Assembly: GCF_030699305.1 (NCBI RefSeq)
Contig: NZ_JAUYNB010000008.1
Location: 62,001-126,000, forward strand
Origin: Novosphingobium sp.
GTDB lineage: Bacteria; Pseudomonadota; Alphaproteobacteria; Sphingomonadales; Sphingomonadaceae
DNA: 64,000 nt
Direction of reading: 5' to 3'
Part shown: in pieces, positions 44,217 to 54,110 of the stretch
How positions within the stretch are numbered: position 1 is the stretch's first letter
How the letters are laid out: each line of letters begins with the position of its first letter
The notes under the pieces: model-generated
What the model saw: only the letters and a program-made list of their open reading frames with translations
What the model was told of the DNA's origin: nothing
The model's database searches: none
Translations under genes and position numbers: made by a program

Positions 44217-45002
44217 ATGGACAAGCTGACCGAAATCTGCACCACCAAGCGCGCGGAAGTCGCCGCCCGCAAGCCGCTGGCGAGCCTGGCCGATCTGGCC
44301 GCCCGCGCCGCGACGCAGACCGCGCCGCGCGGCTTTCGCGCCGCGCTGGAGGCAAAGGCCGCCGATGGTTTCGCCCTGATTGCCGAGATCAAGAAGGCCA
44401 GCCCGTCGAAGGGGCTGATCCGCCCGGATTTTCATCCCGCCGATCATGCCCGCGCCTATCAGGCCGGCGGCGCGGCGTGTCTTTCAGTGCTGACCGACGC
44501 GCCCTATTTCCAGGGGCATGAGGATTACCTGATCGCCGCCCGCGCGGCCTGCGATCTGCCGGTCCTGCGCAAGGATTTCATGGTCGACACCTGGCAAGTC
44601 GCCGAAGCGCGCGCGATTGGCGCCGACGCGATCCTGATCATCGTCGCCGCGCTGGACGACGGCGAGATGGCCGAGATCGAGGCCGCCGCGCTGGAGCTCG
44701 GCATGGACGTGCTGGTCGAAGTCCACAATGCGGACGAGATGGAGCGCGCAGCGCGGCTCCGGTCGCGCCTGATCGGGGTCAACAACCGCGACCTGAAGCG
44801 GTTCGTGACCGATATCGGCACGACCGAACGGCTCGCCCCGCTGGCTCCGGAAGGGACGCTGCTGGTCAGCGAAAGCGGCCTCGGCGGCCATGCCGACCTG
44901 CTCCGCCTGTCCCGCTGCGGCGTGCGCACGTTCCTGGTCGGCGAAAGCCTGATGCGTCAGGACGATGTCGCCGCTGCAACCCGGGCGCTGCTGCATGGCT
45001 GA
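44217..45002 (+). CDS. trpC: Indole-3-glycerol phosphate synthase
   Basis: 261 aa from the ATG at 44217 ([15 protein letters not shown], the usual family start); an ATG four codons earlier at 44205 is also possible. Motifs: [39 protein letters not shown] and [12 protein letters not shown]. It closes the indole ring in tryptophan synthesis. The trpF/B/A genes are elsewhere. The stop overlaps moaC by eight bases. Confidence 0.95.
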   Translation: MDKLTEICTTKRAEVAARKPLASLADLAARAATQTAPRGFRAALEAKAADGFALIAEIKKASPSKGLIRPDFHPADHARAYQAGGAACLSVLTDAPYFQGHEDYLIAARAACDLPVLRKDFMVDTWQVAEARAIGADAILIIVAALDDGEMAEIEAAALELGMDVLVEVHNADEMERAARLRSRLIGVNNRDLKRFVTDIGTTERLAPLAPEGTLLVSESGLGGHADLLRLSRCGVRTFLVGESLMRQDDVAAATRALLHG

Positions 45003-45468
45003 TCTGACCCACCTCGACGCGGACGGACACGCCCGGATGGTCGATGTCGGCGGCAAGGCGGCGACCGCGCGCGTGGCCGTGGCTACGGGCCGGATCACGA
45101 TGAGCGCCGCCGCCCTCACCGCGATCCGCGACGGCACCGTGCCCAAGGGCGATGTCCTCGCCGCCGCGCGGATCGCCGGGATCATGGCCGCGAAGAAAAC
45201 CGCCGACCTGATCCCGCTGTGCCATCCGCTGGCGCTCGATGCCGTGACGGTCAATTTCGAGATCGAAGCCGCAGCGATGCGCGTCACCGCCACCGCCAGC
45301 CTGACCGGCAAGACCGGCGTCGAAATGGAAGCCCTGACCGCCGCCAGCGTCGCGCTGCTGACGGTCTATGACATGGCCAAGGCGGTCGACAAGGGCATGG
45401 TGATCGAGGGCGTCCGCCTGATCGAAAAGCGCGGCGGCAAGTCGGGCGACTGGTTCGCTCCTGCCTGA
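44995..45468 (+). CDS. moaC: Cyclic pyranopterin monophosphate synthase
   Basis: 157 aa from the ATG at 44995, inside the trpC end (ATGGCTGA). The family motifs [45 protein letters not shown] and KSGDW are complete. It acts in the first steps of molybdenum cofactor synthesis. Coupling to trpC is common in alphaproteobacteria. moeA, which often follows it, is absent from the 170-bp gap before lexA. Confidence 0.95.
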   Translation: MADLTHLDADGHARMVDVGGKAATARVAVATGRITMSAAALTAIRDGTVPKGDVLAAARIAGIMAAKKTADLIPLCHPLALDAVTVNFEIEAAAMRVTATASLTGKTGVEMEALTAASVALLTVYDMAKAVDKGMVIEGVRLIEKRGGKSGDWFAPA

Positions 45469-45534
45469 TTGCGCAAGGGCGGTTGCTGCGGTGGAACAAA
45501 ATGCGATCAATTGCCCCCAAAATGGCGGAATTGC

Positions 45535-45563
45535 TTGACGCACGAATCGAAGTTGCTTAATTG
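45535..45563 (+). promoter_or_regulatory. lexA promoter
   Basis: TTGACG (45535-45540), a 17-bp spacer and TAATTG (45558-45563) form a sigma70-like promoter, 76 bp upstream of the lexA start. The -10 box touches the first SOS box, so LexA binding would block RNA polymerase. Confidence 0.6.
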
Positions 45564-45577
45564 TTCCGCATTCGTTC
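45563..45577 (+). promoter_or_regulatory. SOS (LexA) box 1
   Basis: GTTCCGCATTCGTTC matches the alphaproteobacterial SOS box GTTC-N7-GTTC exactly. It overlaps the predicted -10 element and start site of lexA. Confidence 0.8.
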
Positions 45578-45580
45578 ACT

Positions 45581-45595
45581 GAACGGTGCAGGAAC
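45581..45595 (-). promoter_or_regulatory. SOS (LexA) box 2, inverted orientation
   Basis: GAACGGTGCAGGAAC is GAAC-N7-GAAC, the same box read from the other strand, three bases after box 1. Two adjacent boxes suggest cooperative or tighter autorepression. Confidence 0.7.
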
Positions 45596-45638
45596 ATTTC
45601 CGTTCCCCGCGCATCGTTTGCAAAGGAGTGATGCGCGC

Positions 45639-46328
45639 ATGCTGACCCGCAAGCAGCACGAGTTGATCCGCTTCATCCAGGTCCGCCTGGAAGAGACCGG
45701 CGTCTCCCCCTCGTTTGAGGAAATGAAAGAGGCGCTGGACCTCAAGTCGAAGTCGGGCGTGCACCGCCTGATCTCTGCGCTGGAAGAACGCGGGTTCATC
45801 CGCCGCCTGCCCAACCGGGCGCGCGCGCTGGAAGTGCTGCGCCAGCCCGAAGATGTCGGGACCAAGCCCGCGCCGCGAGCCGCCAACGTCAACAGCGCCG
45901 CCGCCGTGGTCCGCCCGCCAGAGGCAAAGCCTGCTCCGGCCAACGACGTGATCGAGATCCCGCTGCACGGCCGCATCGCCGCCGGTGTCCCGATCGAGGC
46001 GATGGAAACCGCCGCGATGTTGCCGGTGCCTGCTGCACTGCTCGGCGCGGGTGAGCATTACGCGCTGGAAGTGTCGGGCGATTCGATGATCGAGGCCGGC
46101 ATTCTGGACGGCGATTATGCGCTGATCCGCCGCACCGACAGCGCCCGCGACGGCGAAATCGTCGTCGCGCTGGTGCGGGGTGAGGAAGCGACCCTGAAAT
46201 ACCTTCGGCGCGAAGGTGGCATGGTCCGGCTGGACCCTGCCAACGCAGCCTATGAACCGCAAATCTACAAGCCCGGCGAAGTGCTGGTGCAAGGCAAACT
46301 GGCCGGGCTGCTTCGCCGCTATCACTAG
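45639..46328 (+). CDS. lexA: LexA repressor
   Basis: 229 aa from the ATG at 45639 (AAAGGAG ten bases upstream); the 26 extra track residues would cover the operators. Winged helix at the N terminus ([29 protein letters not shown]), self-cleavage Ala115-Gly116 (RIAAGVP), Ser149 (GDSM) and Lys187 (ATLKYL). The linker (about 70-103) is long and Pro/Ala-rich. It represses the SOS regulon and, given the two boxes, itself. Confidence 0.96.
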   Translation: MLTRKQHELIRFIQVRLEETGVSPSFEEMKEALDLKSKSGVHRLISALEERGFIRRLPNRARALEVLRQPEDVGTKPAPRAANVNSAAAVVRPPEAKPAPANDVIEIPLHGRIAAGVPIEAMETAAMLPVPAALLGAGEHYALEVSGDSMIEAGILDGDYALIRRTDSARDGEIVVALVRGEEATLKYLRREGGMVRLDPANAAYEPQIYKPGEVLVQGKLAGLLRRYH

Positions 46329-46356
46329 ACGCGGCGCTGCGTTCCGTCAGTTCGAA

Positions 46357-46386
46357 GCGCCCGCGGCCCCGACTGCGGGCGTTTTC
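46357..46386 (+). terminator. lexA rho-independent terminator
   Basis: GCGCCCGC ... GCGGGCG stem with a ten-base loop followed by TTTTC, 28 bp after the lexA stop and before the convergent comEC end. Confidence 0.8.
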
Positions 46387-46421
46387 GTATCCGGAACGTC
46401 ACCGGAATCAGCCGCCGCCAC

Positions 46422-48713
46422 TCACGGGGTGTAGAGCGGCACGGTTGTTGCCGGGGCCGGAGCAGGAGTTGGCGCTGGTTCCGCCGCCGTGGCTGCACCT
46501 GACGGCGGCGCGGGGCGCGGTCCGGCCCGAAACGCTGGCGGCGGGGCCCACCAGCCGTGTTGGCCCTGACTTTCAGCGACGGTCCGGACCGTGCGGGCGG
46601 ACAGGTCAATGGTCAGCCCGCCAGTTTGGTCGAGCATCCGCCGGTCAGCCTTCAACCAGCGGGGGCGGCAGCTGCGCGGCAGATAGCGGTCTGAAATGAC
46701 GATATCGGTTCGGTCGCAGGCGGCGGCCAGTTCACGTTCGGCGGCCATGTCCTTGCCGCGGGTCATCAGCAAGTCCCAGCTGCGCCCGCCCCGAACCAGA
46801 CGGATCGCGCAGAAATCGGGATTGCAGCGGGCACCGCGCCATTGGCTGAGGGCGCGCGTCTCGCCCGCCATGCCCGCCAGCTCGGTCAGGTTATCCTTCG
46901 CAAAGTCGCTGCGGGAATCGCGCAGCATCAACAGTTCTTCAGGCACTTCTCCGGTGATCCCGACATGGCGTCCGTCGCTGGAAATGAGCACATCGGGCGG
47001 CTGCAACGTGGTCAACAGCAGCGCGCCGAGACCGGCGGGGATCAGTCCGGCCAGCCGGATCCGGCCATGCCATAGCGCCAGCCACACCCCCCCGGCCACG
47101 AACAAAGCGAACGCCCCCTGCCCCATGCTGGGCATCCGGGTCACCGCGCCGGGCATTGCGGCTGTCCAGTGCGCCAGCCCCAACAGCGCCTCCAGCGATT
47201 TGCCGGTCAGCCACCAGAACGGCGCCCCTGCCCCGACCAGATCGAACAGCAACGCCAGCGCGATCAGCGGCATCGACAGGAACGTGGTGAGCGGGATTGC
47301 CACCACGTTGGCCAGCGCCCCGTAAACGCCCGACTGGTGAAAATGAAACAGCCCGATCGGCATCAGCGCCAGCTCGATCACCAGCCCGGTCAGCACCACC
47401 GCCGCCAGATTGCGCAAACCGCGTGCCCACCAGGGCTCCTCACGCGGGGCCATGAACGCCCGCATCCGGGCCGTGCCATGCAGCGCAATGATCGACGCAA
47501 CGGCGGCAAAGCTCATCTGAAAGCTGGGACCGATCAGCGCCTCTGGCCACAGCAGCAGCACTGCAAATGCCGCCGCCGCCAGCAGCCGCAGCGACAGCGG
47601 CTCGCGCCCCAGTGCCAGCGCGCCCAGCACCAGCACCGCGCCGATGCAACTGCGAATCGTCGGCACTTCGGCACCGGTCAGCAGGGTATAGCCAATCCCG
47701 GTCAGCGCCCCGGTCGCCGCCGCCACCAGCGGAATGCGCACCCGCAGCGCGAGCCAGCCCCACAGTCCCAGCAGCCGGCTGGCCAGAAAATACGCCGCCG
47801 CAATTATTGCGCTGACGTGCAGCCCGCTGATCGACAGCAGATGGGTCAGTCCGGAATGGCGCATCGCCTCGTCATCGGTCTCGGCAATGGCCCCCCGGTC
47901 GCCGCTCGCAAACGCGGCCGCGATCGTGCCGGGCGATCCGGCCAGGTTGCTGCGGACGTGCGCCGACAGGAACCGCTGTGACCGCCGCAGCGCGCTGTTC
48001 TGCTCGGCCGGAGTGGTCACGGTCACCTCGCCCAGCACACTGCCGGTCGCGGCCAGGCCAGAAAACCAGGCTGCCCGCGCAAAGTCGTATCCGCCCGGCA
48101 GCATCGGCGGAGCGGGCGGCATCAGCCGCGCGCGCAGCCGCACGCTCGCCCCTTCGGCAATCGCGGGATTGTCCTGCGCCAGTGGCAGGTTGACCCGCAC
48201 CCGGATCGCGCGTCCGTCCTCCGGGTTGCGCGTGGCCAGCAACAGCCGGACGCGGCCTTCGGCGGGCTGCTCGATCCGGTGGATCACTTTGGCGGCCAGC
48301 ACCGTCACCATCGGGCGGCTGATTGCGGGCGTTCCGACCACTGCGGATTTCCCCCAGACCAGCAGGCAACCCAGCGCCACCATCAGCGCCAGTGTCGCCA
48401 ATGCCTGCCGGAGATAGGGAAACCGCCCGTCCGGCCGCAGCGCCGCCAGTGCCCCCAGCGCCACCCCGCCGCAGGCGGCCAGCAGTCCCAGCCACTGCCA
48501 GTGATTGGCCAGCAAAAACCACGCGGCAATTCCAGCACCGAACGCCGCCACCAGCCACGGCGCGCGATCAAACCCGGCGCGTTCAAGGAATTGTTCAAGG
48601 CTCGCAAGGCCGCTTGCCAAGCTTGCGCGGTTGCGCCAAGGACTTTGCTGCAATGCAGCGCCGTCAGGCGGTTCGTTGCCCATGGGGACGGTTGACGGCG
48701 CGCTGCTGGCCAT
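46422..48713 (-). CDS. comEC: ComEC/Rec2 family competence membrane protein
   Basis: 763 aa from the ATG at 48713 (an ATG at 48683 is possible). The 1210-aa track ORF is wrong because its first 447 residues are antisense to gltX. N-terminal DUF4131 membrane region with OB-like loop (about 60-210), Competence domain with [18 protein letters not shown] (about 290) and roughly ten membrane segments. The C-terminal metallo-beta-lactamase-like part is reduced and lacks HxHxDH. It forms the inner-membrane DNA uptake channel. It diverges from gltX with a short gap. Confidence 0.88.
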   Translation of the reverse strand: MASSAPSTVPMGNEPPDGAALQQSPWRNRASLASGLASLEQFLERAGFDRAPWLVAAFGAGIAAWFLLANHWQWLGLLAACGGVALGALAALRPDGRFPYLRQALATLALMVALGCLLVWGKSAVVGTPAISRPMVTVLAAKVIHRIEQPAEGRVRLLLATRNPEDGRAIRVRVNLPLAQDNPAIAEGASVRLRARLMPPAPPMLPGGYDFARAAWFSGLAATGSVLGEVTVTTPAEQNSALRRSQRFLSAHVRSNLAGSPGTIAAAFASGDRGAIAETDDEAMRHSGLTHLLSISGLHVSAIIAAAYFLASRLLGLWGWLALRVRIPLVAAATGALTGIGYTLLTGAEVPTIRSCIGAVLVLGALALGREPLSLRLLAAAAFAVLLLWPEALIGPSFQMSFAAVASIIALHGTARMRAFMAPREEPWWARGLRNLAAVVLTGLVIELALMPIGLFHFHQSGVYGALANVVAIPLTTFLSMPLIALALLFDLVGAGAPFWWLTGKSLEALLGLAHWTAAMPGAVTRMPSMGQGAFALFVAGGVWLALWHGRIRLAGLIPAGLGALLLTTLQPPDVLISSDGRHVGITGEVPEELLMLRDSRSDFAKDNLTELAGMAGETRALSQWRGARCNPDFCAIRLVRGGRSWDLLMTRGKDMAAERELAAACDRTDIVISDRYLPRSCRPRWLKADRRMLDQTGGLTIDLSARTVRTVAESQGQHGWWAPPPAFRAGPRPAPPSGAATAAEPAPTPAPAPATTVPLYTP

Positions 48714-48740
48714 GCCCCAAATGACAGGATGGACGGGTTG

Positions 48741-50171
48741 ATGGCAAGCACAAGCGTAACCGGCGGAGCAGTGGCAGATGGCCGCGGCGTCGTGACGCGG
48801 TTTGCGCCCTCGCCCACCGGCTATCTGCACATTGGCGGCGCGCGCACCGCACTGTTCAACTGGCTGTTTGCGCGCCATCACGGCGGCAAGTATCTGCTGC
48901 GGATCGAAGATACCGACCGCGCCCGGTCCACCGAACCGGCGATCGAAGCCATTTTTGACGGGCTGGAATGGCTCGGCCTGGCCGGCGATGAACCGGCCGT
49001 CTTCCAGTTTGCGCGGTCTGACCGCCATGCCGCCGTGGCCCACCAGCTGCTCGAATCGGGCCACGCCTATCGCTGTTACCTGACGCCCGAGGAACTGTCC
49101 GCCCGGCGCGAGGCCGCGCAGGCAGAGCGGCGGCCGTTCCGGATCGTCAGCGAATGGCGCGATGCCGATGCGGCGACCTGGCCTGAAGGCCAGCCTTATG
49201 TCGTGCGAATCAAGGCCCCGCGCGAAGGCGAAACCGTGATCGCGGACCTTGTCCAGGGGTCGGTCACGGTCGCGAATGCCGAACTGGACGATTTCGTCCT
49301 GCTCCGGTCCGACGGCACGCCGACCTATATGCTGGCAGTGGTGGTTGACGATCACGACATGGGCGTCAGCCACGTGATCCGGGGCGACGATCACCTCAAC
49401 AACGCGTTCCGCCAGCTCGCGATCATCGACGCAATGGGCTGGCCCCGGCCGTTTTATGCCCATATCCCGCTGATCCACGGCTCGGACGGGGCGAAACTGT
49501 CCAAGCGCCACGGCGCGTTGGGGGTCGATGCCTATCGCGACGAACTGGGCATTCTGCCCGAAGCGATGTTCAACTATCTGCTCCGGCTGGGCTGGGGCCA
49601 CGGCGACAGCGAAATCATCAGCCGCGAACAGGCGATCGAGTGGTTCGATATCGACCACGTCGGGAAAAGCCCGTCGCGGTTCGACCTCGCCAAGCTTCAG
49701 AACCTCAACGGGCATTACCTGCGTGAGGCCGATGATGGCCGTCTGGCCGAACTGGTGGGCGGCCGGATGACCGGCGCGCTCGACCTCGATCTGCTCACCC
49801 GTGCAATGCCGGTGCTGAAAGTGCGCGCCAGGGATGTGAACGAACTGGCGGCCAGCGCCGCATTCCTGTTCGCCCAGCGTCCGCTGGCGCTGGAACCCAA
49901 GGCCGAAGCGCTGCTGACCGGCGATGCGCGCGCGTTGCTGGGCCAGATTTCCGCGCGACTGGGCGATGAGGCCGACTGGACGCTGGAAGCGCTCGAAGCC
50001 GCGCTCAAGGCAATGGCCGAGGAATTGGGTCTTGGGCTGGGCAAGCTTGCACAACCCTTAAGGGCCGCGCTAACGGGGCAGTCAACCTCCCCGGGTATTT
50101 TCGATGTGCTGGTTCTGCTTGGGCGGGACGAAAGTCTGGCGCGGATTGCCGCGCAGGCGATCGTCGCCTAG
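48741..50171 (+). CDS. gltX: Glutamate--tRNA ligase
   Basis: 476 aa from the ATG at 48741 (AGGA upstream); the track ATG at 48729 adds four residues without a ribosome site. Class I synthetase motifs: [18 protein letters not shown] (HIGH-like) and [10 protein letters not shown] (KMSKS-like). [11 protein letters not shown] and IRGDDHLNN are also present. It charges tRNA-Glu; a second paralogue elsewhere cannot be excluded. Confidence 0.96.
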   Translation: MASTSVTGGAVADGRGVVTRFAPSPTGYLHIGGARTALFNWLFARHHGGKYLLRIEDTDRARSTEPAIEAIFDGLEWLGLAGDEPAVFQFARSDRHAAVAHQLLESGHAYRCYLTPEELSARREAAQAERRPFRIVSEWRDADAATWPEGQPYVVRIKAPREGETVIADLVQGSVTVANAELDDFVLLRSDGTPTYMLAVVVDDHDMGVSHVIRGDDHLNNAFRQLAIIDAMGWPRPFYAHIPLIHGSDGAKLSKRHGALGVDAYRDELGILPEAMFNYLLRLGWGHGDSEIISREQAIEWFDIDHVGKSPSRFDLAKLQNLNGHYLREADDGRLAELVGGRMTGALDLDLLTRAMPVLKVRARDVNELAASAAFLFAQRPLALEPKAEALLTGDARALLGQISARLGDEADWTLEALEAALKAMAEELGLGLGKLAQPLRAALTGQSTSPGIFDVLVLLGRDESLARIAAQAIVA

Positions 50172-50201
50172 AGTTGATACAGCTTTTATGGAGTAAGACA
50201 G

Positions 50202-51485
50202 GTGGGGAATCAGGTTAAGCTGGGCACCGGCAGCGGTGAGTTTGAATATCCCGTGCTTTCGGGCAGTGTCGGTCCGGATGTGGTCGATATTCGCAAGATG
50301 TATGCCCAGACGGGCATGTTCACATATGACCCCGGCTTTACCAGCACCGCCAGCTGCGAAAGCGCGCTGACCTATATCGACGGCGACGAAGGCGTGCTGC
50401 TGCACCGCGGCTATCCGATTGGTCAGCTGGCCGAAAATTCCAGCTTCATGGAAGTCAGCTACCTGCTGCTGAACGGCGAACTGCCGAGCGCCGACGAACT
50501 GGTGAAATTCGAAACGACGATCACCCGTCATACCATGCTGCATGAACAGCTGGCCACGTTCTACAACGGGTTCCGCCGGGATGCCCACCCGATGGCGATC
50601 ATGTGCGGCGTCGTCGGCGCATTGTCGGCGTTCTACCATGATTCGACCGACATTTCGGACCCGACCCACCGCAAGGTCAGCTCGCACCGCCTGATCGCCA
50701 AGATGCCGACGATTGCGGCAATGGCGTACAAGTATTCGGTCGGCCAGCCGTTCGTCTATCCGGACAACAAGCTGTCCTACACCGGCAACTTCCTGCGCAT
50801 GACCTTCGGCGTTCCGGCCGAAGAGTATGAAGTGATCCCGGCAGTCGAACGGGCGATGGACCGGATTTTCATCCTTCATGCCGATCACGAACAGAACGCC
50901 TCGACCAGCACCGTGCGCCTGGCCGGTTCGTCGGGCGCGAACCCGTTTGCCTGCATCGCGGCGGGCATTGCCTGCCTGTGGGGTCCGGCGCATGGCGGCG
51001 CGAACGAAGCCGCGCTCAACATGCTCAAGGAAATCGGCACGCCCGACAAGATCCCGCACTATATCGAGCGCGCGAAAGACAAGAACGATCCATTCCGCCT
51101 GATGGGCTTTGGCCACCGCGTCTACAAGAACTACGATCCGCGCGCGACGGTCATGCAGAAAACCGTGCGTGAAGTGTTCGACGCGCTGAAGGTCACCGAT
51201 CCGCTGTTCGAAACCGCGCTGCGGCTGGAAGAGATCGCGCTGAACGATCCCTACTTCGTCGAAAAGAAGTTGTTCCCGAACGTCGATTTCTATTCGGGCA
51301 TCATCCTGTCGGCGATCGGCTTCCCGACCACGATGTTCACCGCGCTGTTCGCACTGGCGCGGACTGTTGGCTGGGTGGCGCAGTGGAACGAAATGATTTC
51401 CGATCCCGGCCAGAAGATCGGCCGCCCGCGTCAGCTTTACACCGGCCCGACGCAACGCGATTACATCGACGTATCGAAGCGTTGA
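50202..51485 (+). CDS. gltA: Citrate synthase
   Basis: 427 aa from a GTG start with GGAG about ten bases upstream. Type II hexameric citrate synthase: [31 protein letters not shown] (catalytic His), [15 protein letters not shown] and [11 protein letters not shown] (catalytic Asp). It condenses acetyl-CoA with oxaloacetate, the entry to the TCA cycle. A strong hairpin follows. Confidence 0.97.
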   Translation: MGNQVKLGTGSGEFEYPVLSGSVGPDVVDIRKMYAQTGMFTYDPGFTSTASCESALTYIDGDEGVLLHRGYPIGQLAENSSFMEVSYLLLNGELPSADELVKFETTITRHTMLHEQLATFYNGFRRDAHPMAIMCGVVGALSAFYHDSTDISDPTHRKVSSHRLIAKMPTIAAMAYKYSVGQPFVYPDNKLSYTGNFLRMTFGVPAEEYEVIPAVERAMDRIFILHADHEQNASTSTVRLAGSSGANPFACIAAGIACLWGPAHGGANEAALNMLKEIGTPDKIPHYIERAKDKNDPFRLMGFGHRVYKNYDPRATVMQKTVREVFDALKVTDPLFETALRLEEIALNDPYFVEKKLFPNVDFYSGIILSAIGFPTTMFTALFALARTVGWVAQWNEMISDPGQKIGRPRQLYTGPTQRDYIDVSKR

Positions 51486-51494
51486 TTGACTGGT

Positions 51495-51523
51495 GCCGCG
51501 GGTTCCCGGCGGGAACCTGCGGC
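51495..51523 (+). terminator. Hairpin downstream of gltA
   Basis: GCCGCGGGTTCCC-ggc-GGGAACCTGCGGC forms a 12-bp stem with one G-T pair, 10 bp after the gltA stop. There is no T-run. Confidence 0.6.
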
Positions 51524-51534
51524 CGTCAGCCACC

Positions 51535-51633
51535 ATGCTGAACCTGCTGCGCGCCTTTCACTACATGGTGGCGCTGGTGGCTATCGCCATCGGCATCAAG
51601 TGGATCGCACGGGGGCTGGGCTATCTTGACTAG
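51535..51633 (+). CDS. Possible 32-aa membrane miniprotein
   Basis: This ORF is too short for the track: MLNLLRAFHYMVALVAIAIG, then IKWIARGLGYLD. A single hydrophobic helix (about residues 10-24) with Arg/Lys on both sides gives a plausible small membrane protein. No clear ribosome-binding site precedes it, and it follows a hairpin, so expression is uncertain. It converges on the kinase-like gene, ending 12 bp before that gene's stop. Confidence 0.4.
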   Translation: MLNLLRAFHYMVALVAIAIGIKWIARGLGYLD

Positions 51634-51645
51634 CAGGTAATCGGC

Positions 51646-53124
51646 TCAGCCCTCGGCTGGGCCGGTTTCGTTTTCGCGCCCGTCACTTACGGAAGACCCG
51701 TCACTTACGGAAGAATCGTGCCCCGTGGTCGGGGCCTGCGCCAGCAGATCGGCCGGCACGTCCAGTATGAACCGTGCGCCCTGACCGGGGGCGCTGTCGA
51801 TGCTCAGGTCACCGCCCATCGCCCGCGCCAAGCGGCGGGAAATGTACAGGCCCAGACCGGAGCCACCTTCATCGCTGCGGCCCAGCCGTTCAAACTTTTC
51901 AAACACCCGCGCCTGCTGGTCCGGCGACAAACCCGGCCCCTGATCGGCAACGATCAACCGGGCGCGCGCGCCCGCATCTTCCAGCCTGATCCAGATCTGC
52001 GAATTGTCCGGTGAATAGCGGATGGCGTTGCCAACCAGATTGAGCAGCACCTGCAGCACGCGCCGAAATTCGGCAATCGCGGGCAGATGCTCGCCCAGAC
52101 GGGGGGCGTCGATCGTGATCCCGCGTTCCTGCGCGCGGACCCCCAGAATGCCTGCGGCGCGGCGGGCCACGTCGGCCAGATCGATCCGGTCCGGCGCGGT
52201 GTTGAAATCCTCGGCCTCAACCACTTCAAGGTCGGCCAGATCCTCGACCAGTGCCAGCAAGTGCTGTCCGGCTGCGGCGATATCAGCGGCATACTGGCTG
52301 TATTCATCCGCCAGCGGACCGGCCAGCCGGGTCCGGATCGTTTCGGCATTGGCAATGATCCGCGCGATCGGCTGGCGCAGCACGGGCGCGATATCCCGGC
52401 CGACCAGCCCTGGCCCGTTCTGCGGCATGACATTGGCCGGAAGCACGGCGGACGGTCGCGCAATGGCCGGAAGCGGCTGCTGGGCGGTCAGGCAAAGTTC
52501 AAAGCCCGCCGGTTCGCCGCCGGGTTGCAGTTGCGGAAACAGGCTGGCACGCCAGACACGCGGCGACGCCGGGATATCGAGCGTTGCCCCATCGAGCAAC
52601 CGCCAGTGCAGCGGCTGGCGATGCGCACTCCCGGCGATGGAGACGAAATCGGTCCACGGCTGGCCTGCGCCTGCGCGCATCGCGTCAGCCAGGTCAGCCA
52701 GATCCGCAGCGCTTGAGTCCACCGCCAGCACCCGCTGCTGCGCGTCGAGCCGGGCCACCAGCTCCGCCACGGCCTGATCAATCGCGGCGCGGCGCTCTGC
52801 CGCTGCCTGCATATCCTCTGGCGGAAGCGGCACCGCCTGCCAGCTGCGCAAGGCAATCGTGCAACTGCCACTGGCCGTATCCGGCGTGACTTCAACCCAT
52901 GCGGTGATGGCGTCCTGCCCGTCGGTGGCCTTGATCGTGCGGGCCAGCTTCAGTCCGTATTCGCGCGCCTTGCGGACCACTTCCAGCAGCGCCGGAATCG
53001 CAACGGTGCCCGGTATTTCACCGCCGCAGCGCCGCTGCAGGCCCGCCAGCGGCTCATCCGCGCTGATCAGGCGTCCGTCGCCATCACATTGCGCTTGCGC
53101 CAGAAAGGAACTGTCCGGTGTCAT
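51646..53124 (-). CDS. Histidine-kinase-like protein lacking the phospho-acceptor His
   Basis: 492 aa, no membrane segment. The C-terminal HATPase domain is intact: NLVGNAIRYSP (N box, 362-372), DQGPGLS (394), FEKFERLG and GGSGLGLYISRRLARAMGGDL. In the dimerisation region GRDIAPVLRQPIARIIANAETI aligns with the H box SHELRTPL so that Pro247 replaces the His. The N terminus (1-230) may contain PAS-like folds. Last gene of a four-gene operon starting at 55706. It could bind ATP and signal without phosphotransfer. Confidence 0.8.
   Translation of the reverse strand: MTPDSSFLAQAQCDGDGRLISADEPLAGLQRRCGGEIPGTVAIPALLEVVRKAREYGLKLARTIKATDGQDAITAWVEVTPDTASGSCTIALRSWQAVPLPPEDMQAAAERRAAIDQAVAELVARLDAQQRVLAVDSSAADLADLADAMRAGAGQPWTDFVSIAGSAHRQPLHWRLLDGATLDIPASPRVWRASLFPQLQPGGEPAGFELCLTAQQPLPAIARPSAVLPANVMPQNGPGLVGRDIAPVLRQPIARIIANAETIRTRLAGPLADEYSQYAADIAAAGQHLLALVEDLADLEVVEAEDFNTAPDRIDLADVARRAAGILGVRAQERGITIDAPRLGEHLPAIAEFRRVLQVLLNLVGNAIRYSPDNSQIWIRLEDAGARARLIVADQGPGLSPDQQARVFEKFERLGRSDEGGSGLGLYISRRLARAMGGDLSIDSAPGQGARFILDVPADLLAQAPTTGHDSSVSDGSSVSDGRENETGPAEG
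51679..51714. repeat. 18-bp tandem duplication in the kinase-like gene
   Basis: CCCGTCACTTACGGAAGA occurs twice head to tail, adding an in-frame second SSVSDG hexapeptide near the C terminus of the kinase-like protein. Confidence 0.9.
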
Positions 53125-53127
53125 GGA

Positions 53128-54087
53128 TCAAGCGCCGGGATAAGCGACCGAACGGGCCAGCAGCGCCGCTGCACGGTCTGCCCCCAGCACTTCGAATCCT
53201 TCGGGCAGGCTGACTTCGGGGTGGAGCGAAACGAACTGTTCTTCCACCGCCTGCGGCTTCAGCCCCGAAGCGCGCAGCGCCAGCGCCAGCCGGGCAAGCT
53301 GCCCTTCATTGGTGGAAAGCACCGCCGTATCGCGCGATTGCCCCGATGCCAGCGACAGCGCGCTGAGGAACATCGCCGCTCCGGCATGGGTGATCGACAG
53401 GGCTGCGGTTGCACCGCCGCCCATCCCCGCGATCAACCGCGCAATCAGGCCAAGGCGGCTGCGGCTTTCGTCATATTGCACGCGCACCGCGGTTTCCGCC
53501 GCGACCCGGTGGACTTCCTCTGCCCCCTGATGCGTGCGCAGCGCCTGAAGCGCGGCGTGCAGGAGATCGGCGGGCAGTTCCGAAAGCGGCAACTGCATCC
53601 GCCGCTGGTTCTGCACGAATCGCGCCTGCGCGGCCAGCAGCGCCATGGCGGTCGCCCCGGTCGCGCCATCGGCCGAGGCCACCAGCGCCTGCACCAGCGG
53701 TGACAGCACGGGATCGAGCGCCAGCCGGGCCTGCAACCGCTCGGTCAGTTGCCACTCCAGCGCCAGCGCGTGCGTGTGGGCCAGGAATGCCGGATCGCTG
53801 ATGAAACCATAGACCATCGCGTCATAGGCGTCGCCCGGATGGTCCCGCGCATCGGGTTGGCCAGCCGCTGCGCCAAGCGCATCCAGCAACTGCCGGGCGA
53901 CATCGTGCATCATTCCGCGCACCCGCGCGATGATCTCGTCACTGAACAGCGAATGGTCATCATTCGCCAGCAAATGGCGCAAGATCGGCGCGATCGTTCC
54001 GATCAACGCATCGCCATGCGCCAGATCTTCCCTGAGGGCGGCTTCCACCTGCGGATTGGCCGAAACGTTGGCAATGGTGTCATTCAT
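53128..54087 (-). CDS. Conserved helical protein of unknown function
   Basis: 319 aa, Ala/Leu-rich and predicted mostly helical by eye. I do not recognise a family with confidence; the helical repeats slightly recall DUF2336 proteins. Segments such as DAYDAMVYGFISDPAFLAHTHALALEWQLTERLQARLALDPVLSPLVQALV and VLSTNEGQLARLALALRASGLK look conserved in style. It lies three bases upstream of the kinase-like gene and 23 bp after the membrane protein gene, so the products likely act together. Confidence 0.75.
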   Translation of the reverse strand: MNDTIANVSANPQVEAALREDLAHGDALIGTIAPILRHLLANDDHSLFSDEIIARVRGMMHDVARQLLDALGAAAGQPDARDHPGDAYDAMVYGFISDPAFLAHTHALALEWQLTERLQARLALDPVLSPLVQALVASADGATGATAMALLAAQARFVQNQRRMQLPLSELPADLLHAALQALRTHQGAEEVHRVAAETAVRVQYDESRSRLGLIARLIAGMGGGATAALSITHAGAAMFLSALSLASGQSRDTAVLSTNEGQLARLALALRASGLKPQAVEEQFVSLHPEVSLPEGFEVLGADRAAALLARSVAYPGA

Positions 54088-54110
54088 TGGCCTGCCATAG
54101 CGCGCCTTGG

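Noticed and set aside
46422-50054. Single 1210-aa ORF on the minus strand
   Set aside because: Only the part from 48713 downwards is ComEC. The first 447 residues are an open frame antisense to gltX, common in high-GC DNA.
50082-51536. 484-aa minus-strand ORF
   Set aside because: It lies antisense over gltA, is rich in Arg/His without any domain, and gltA motifs are complete.
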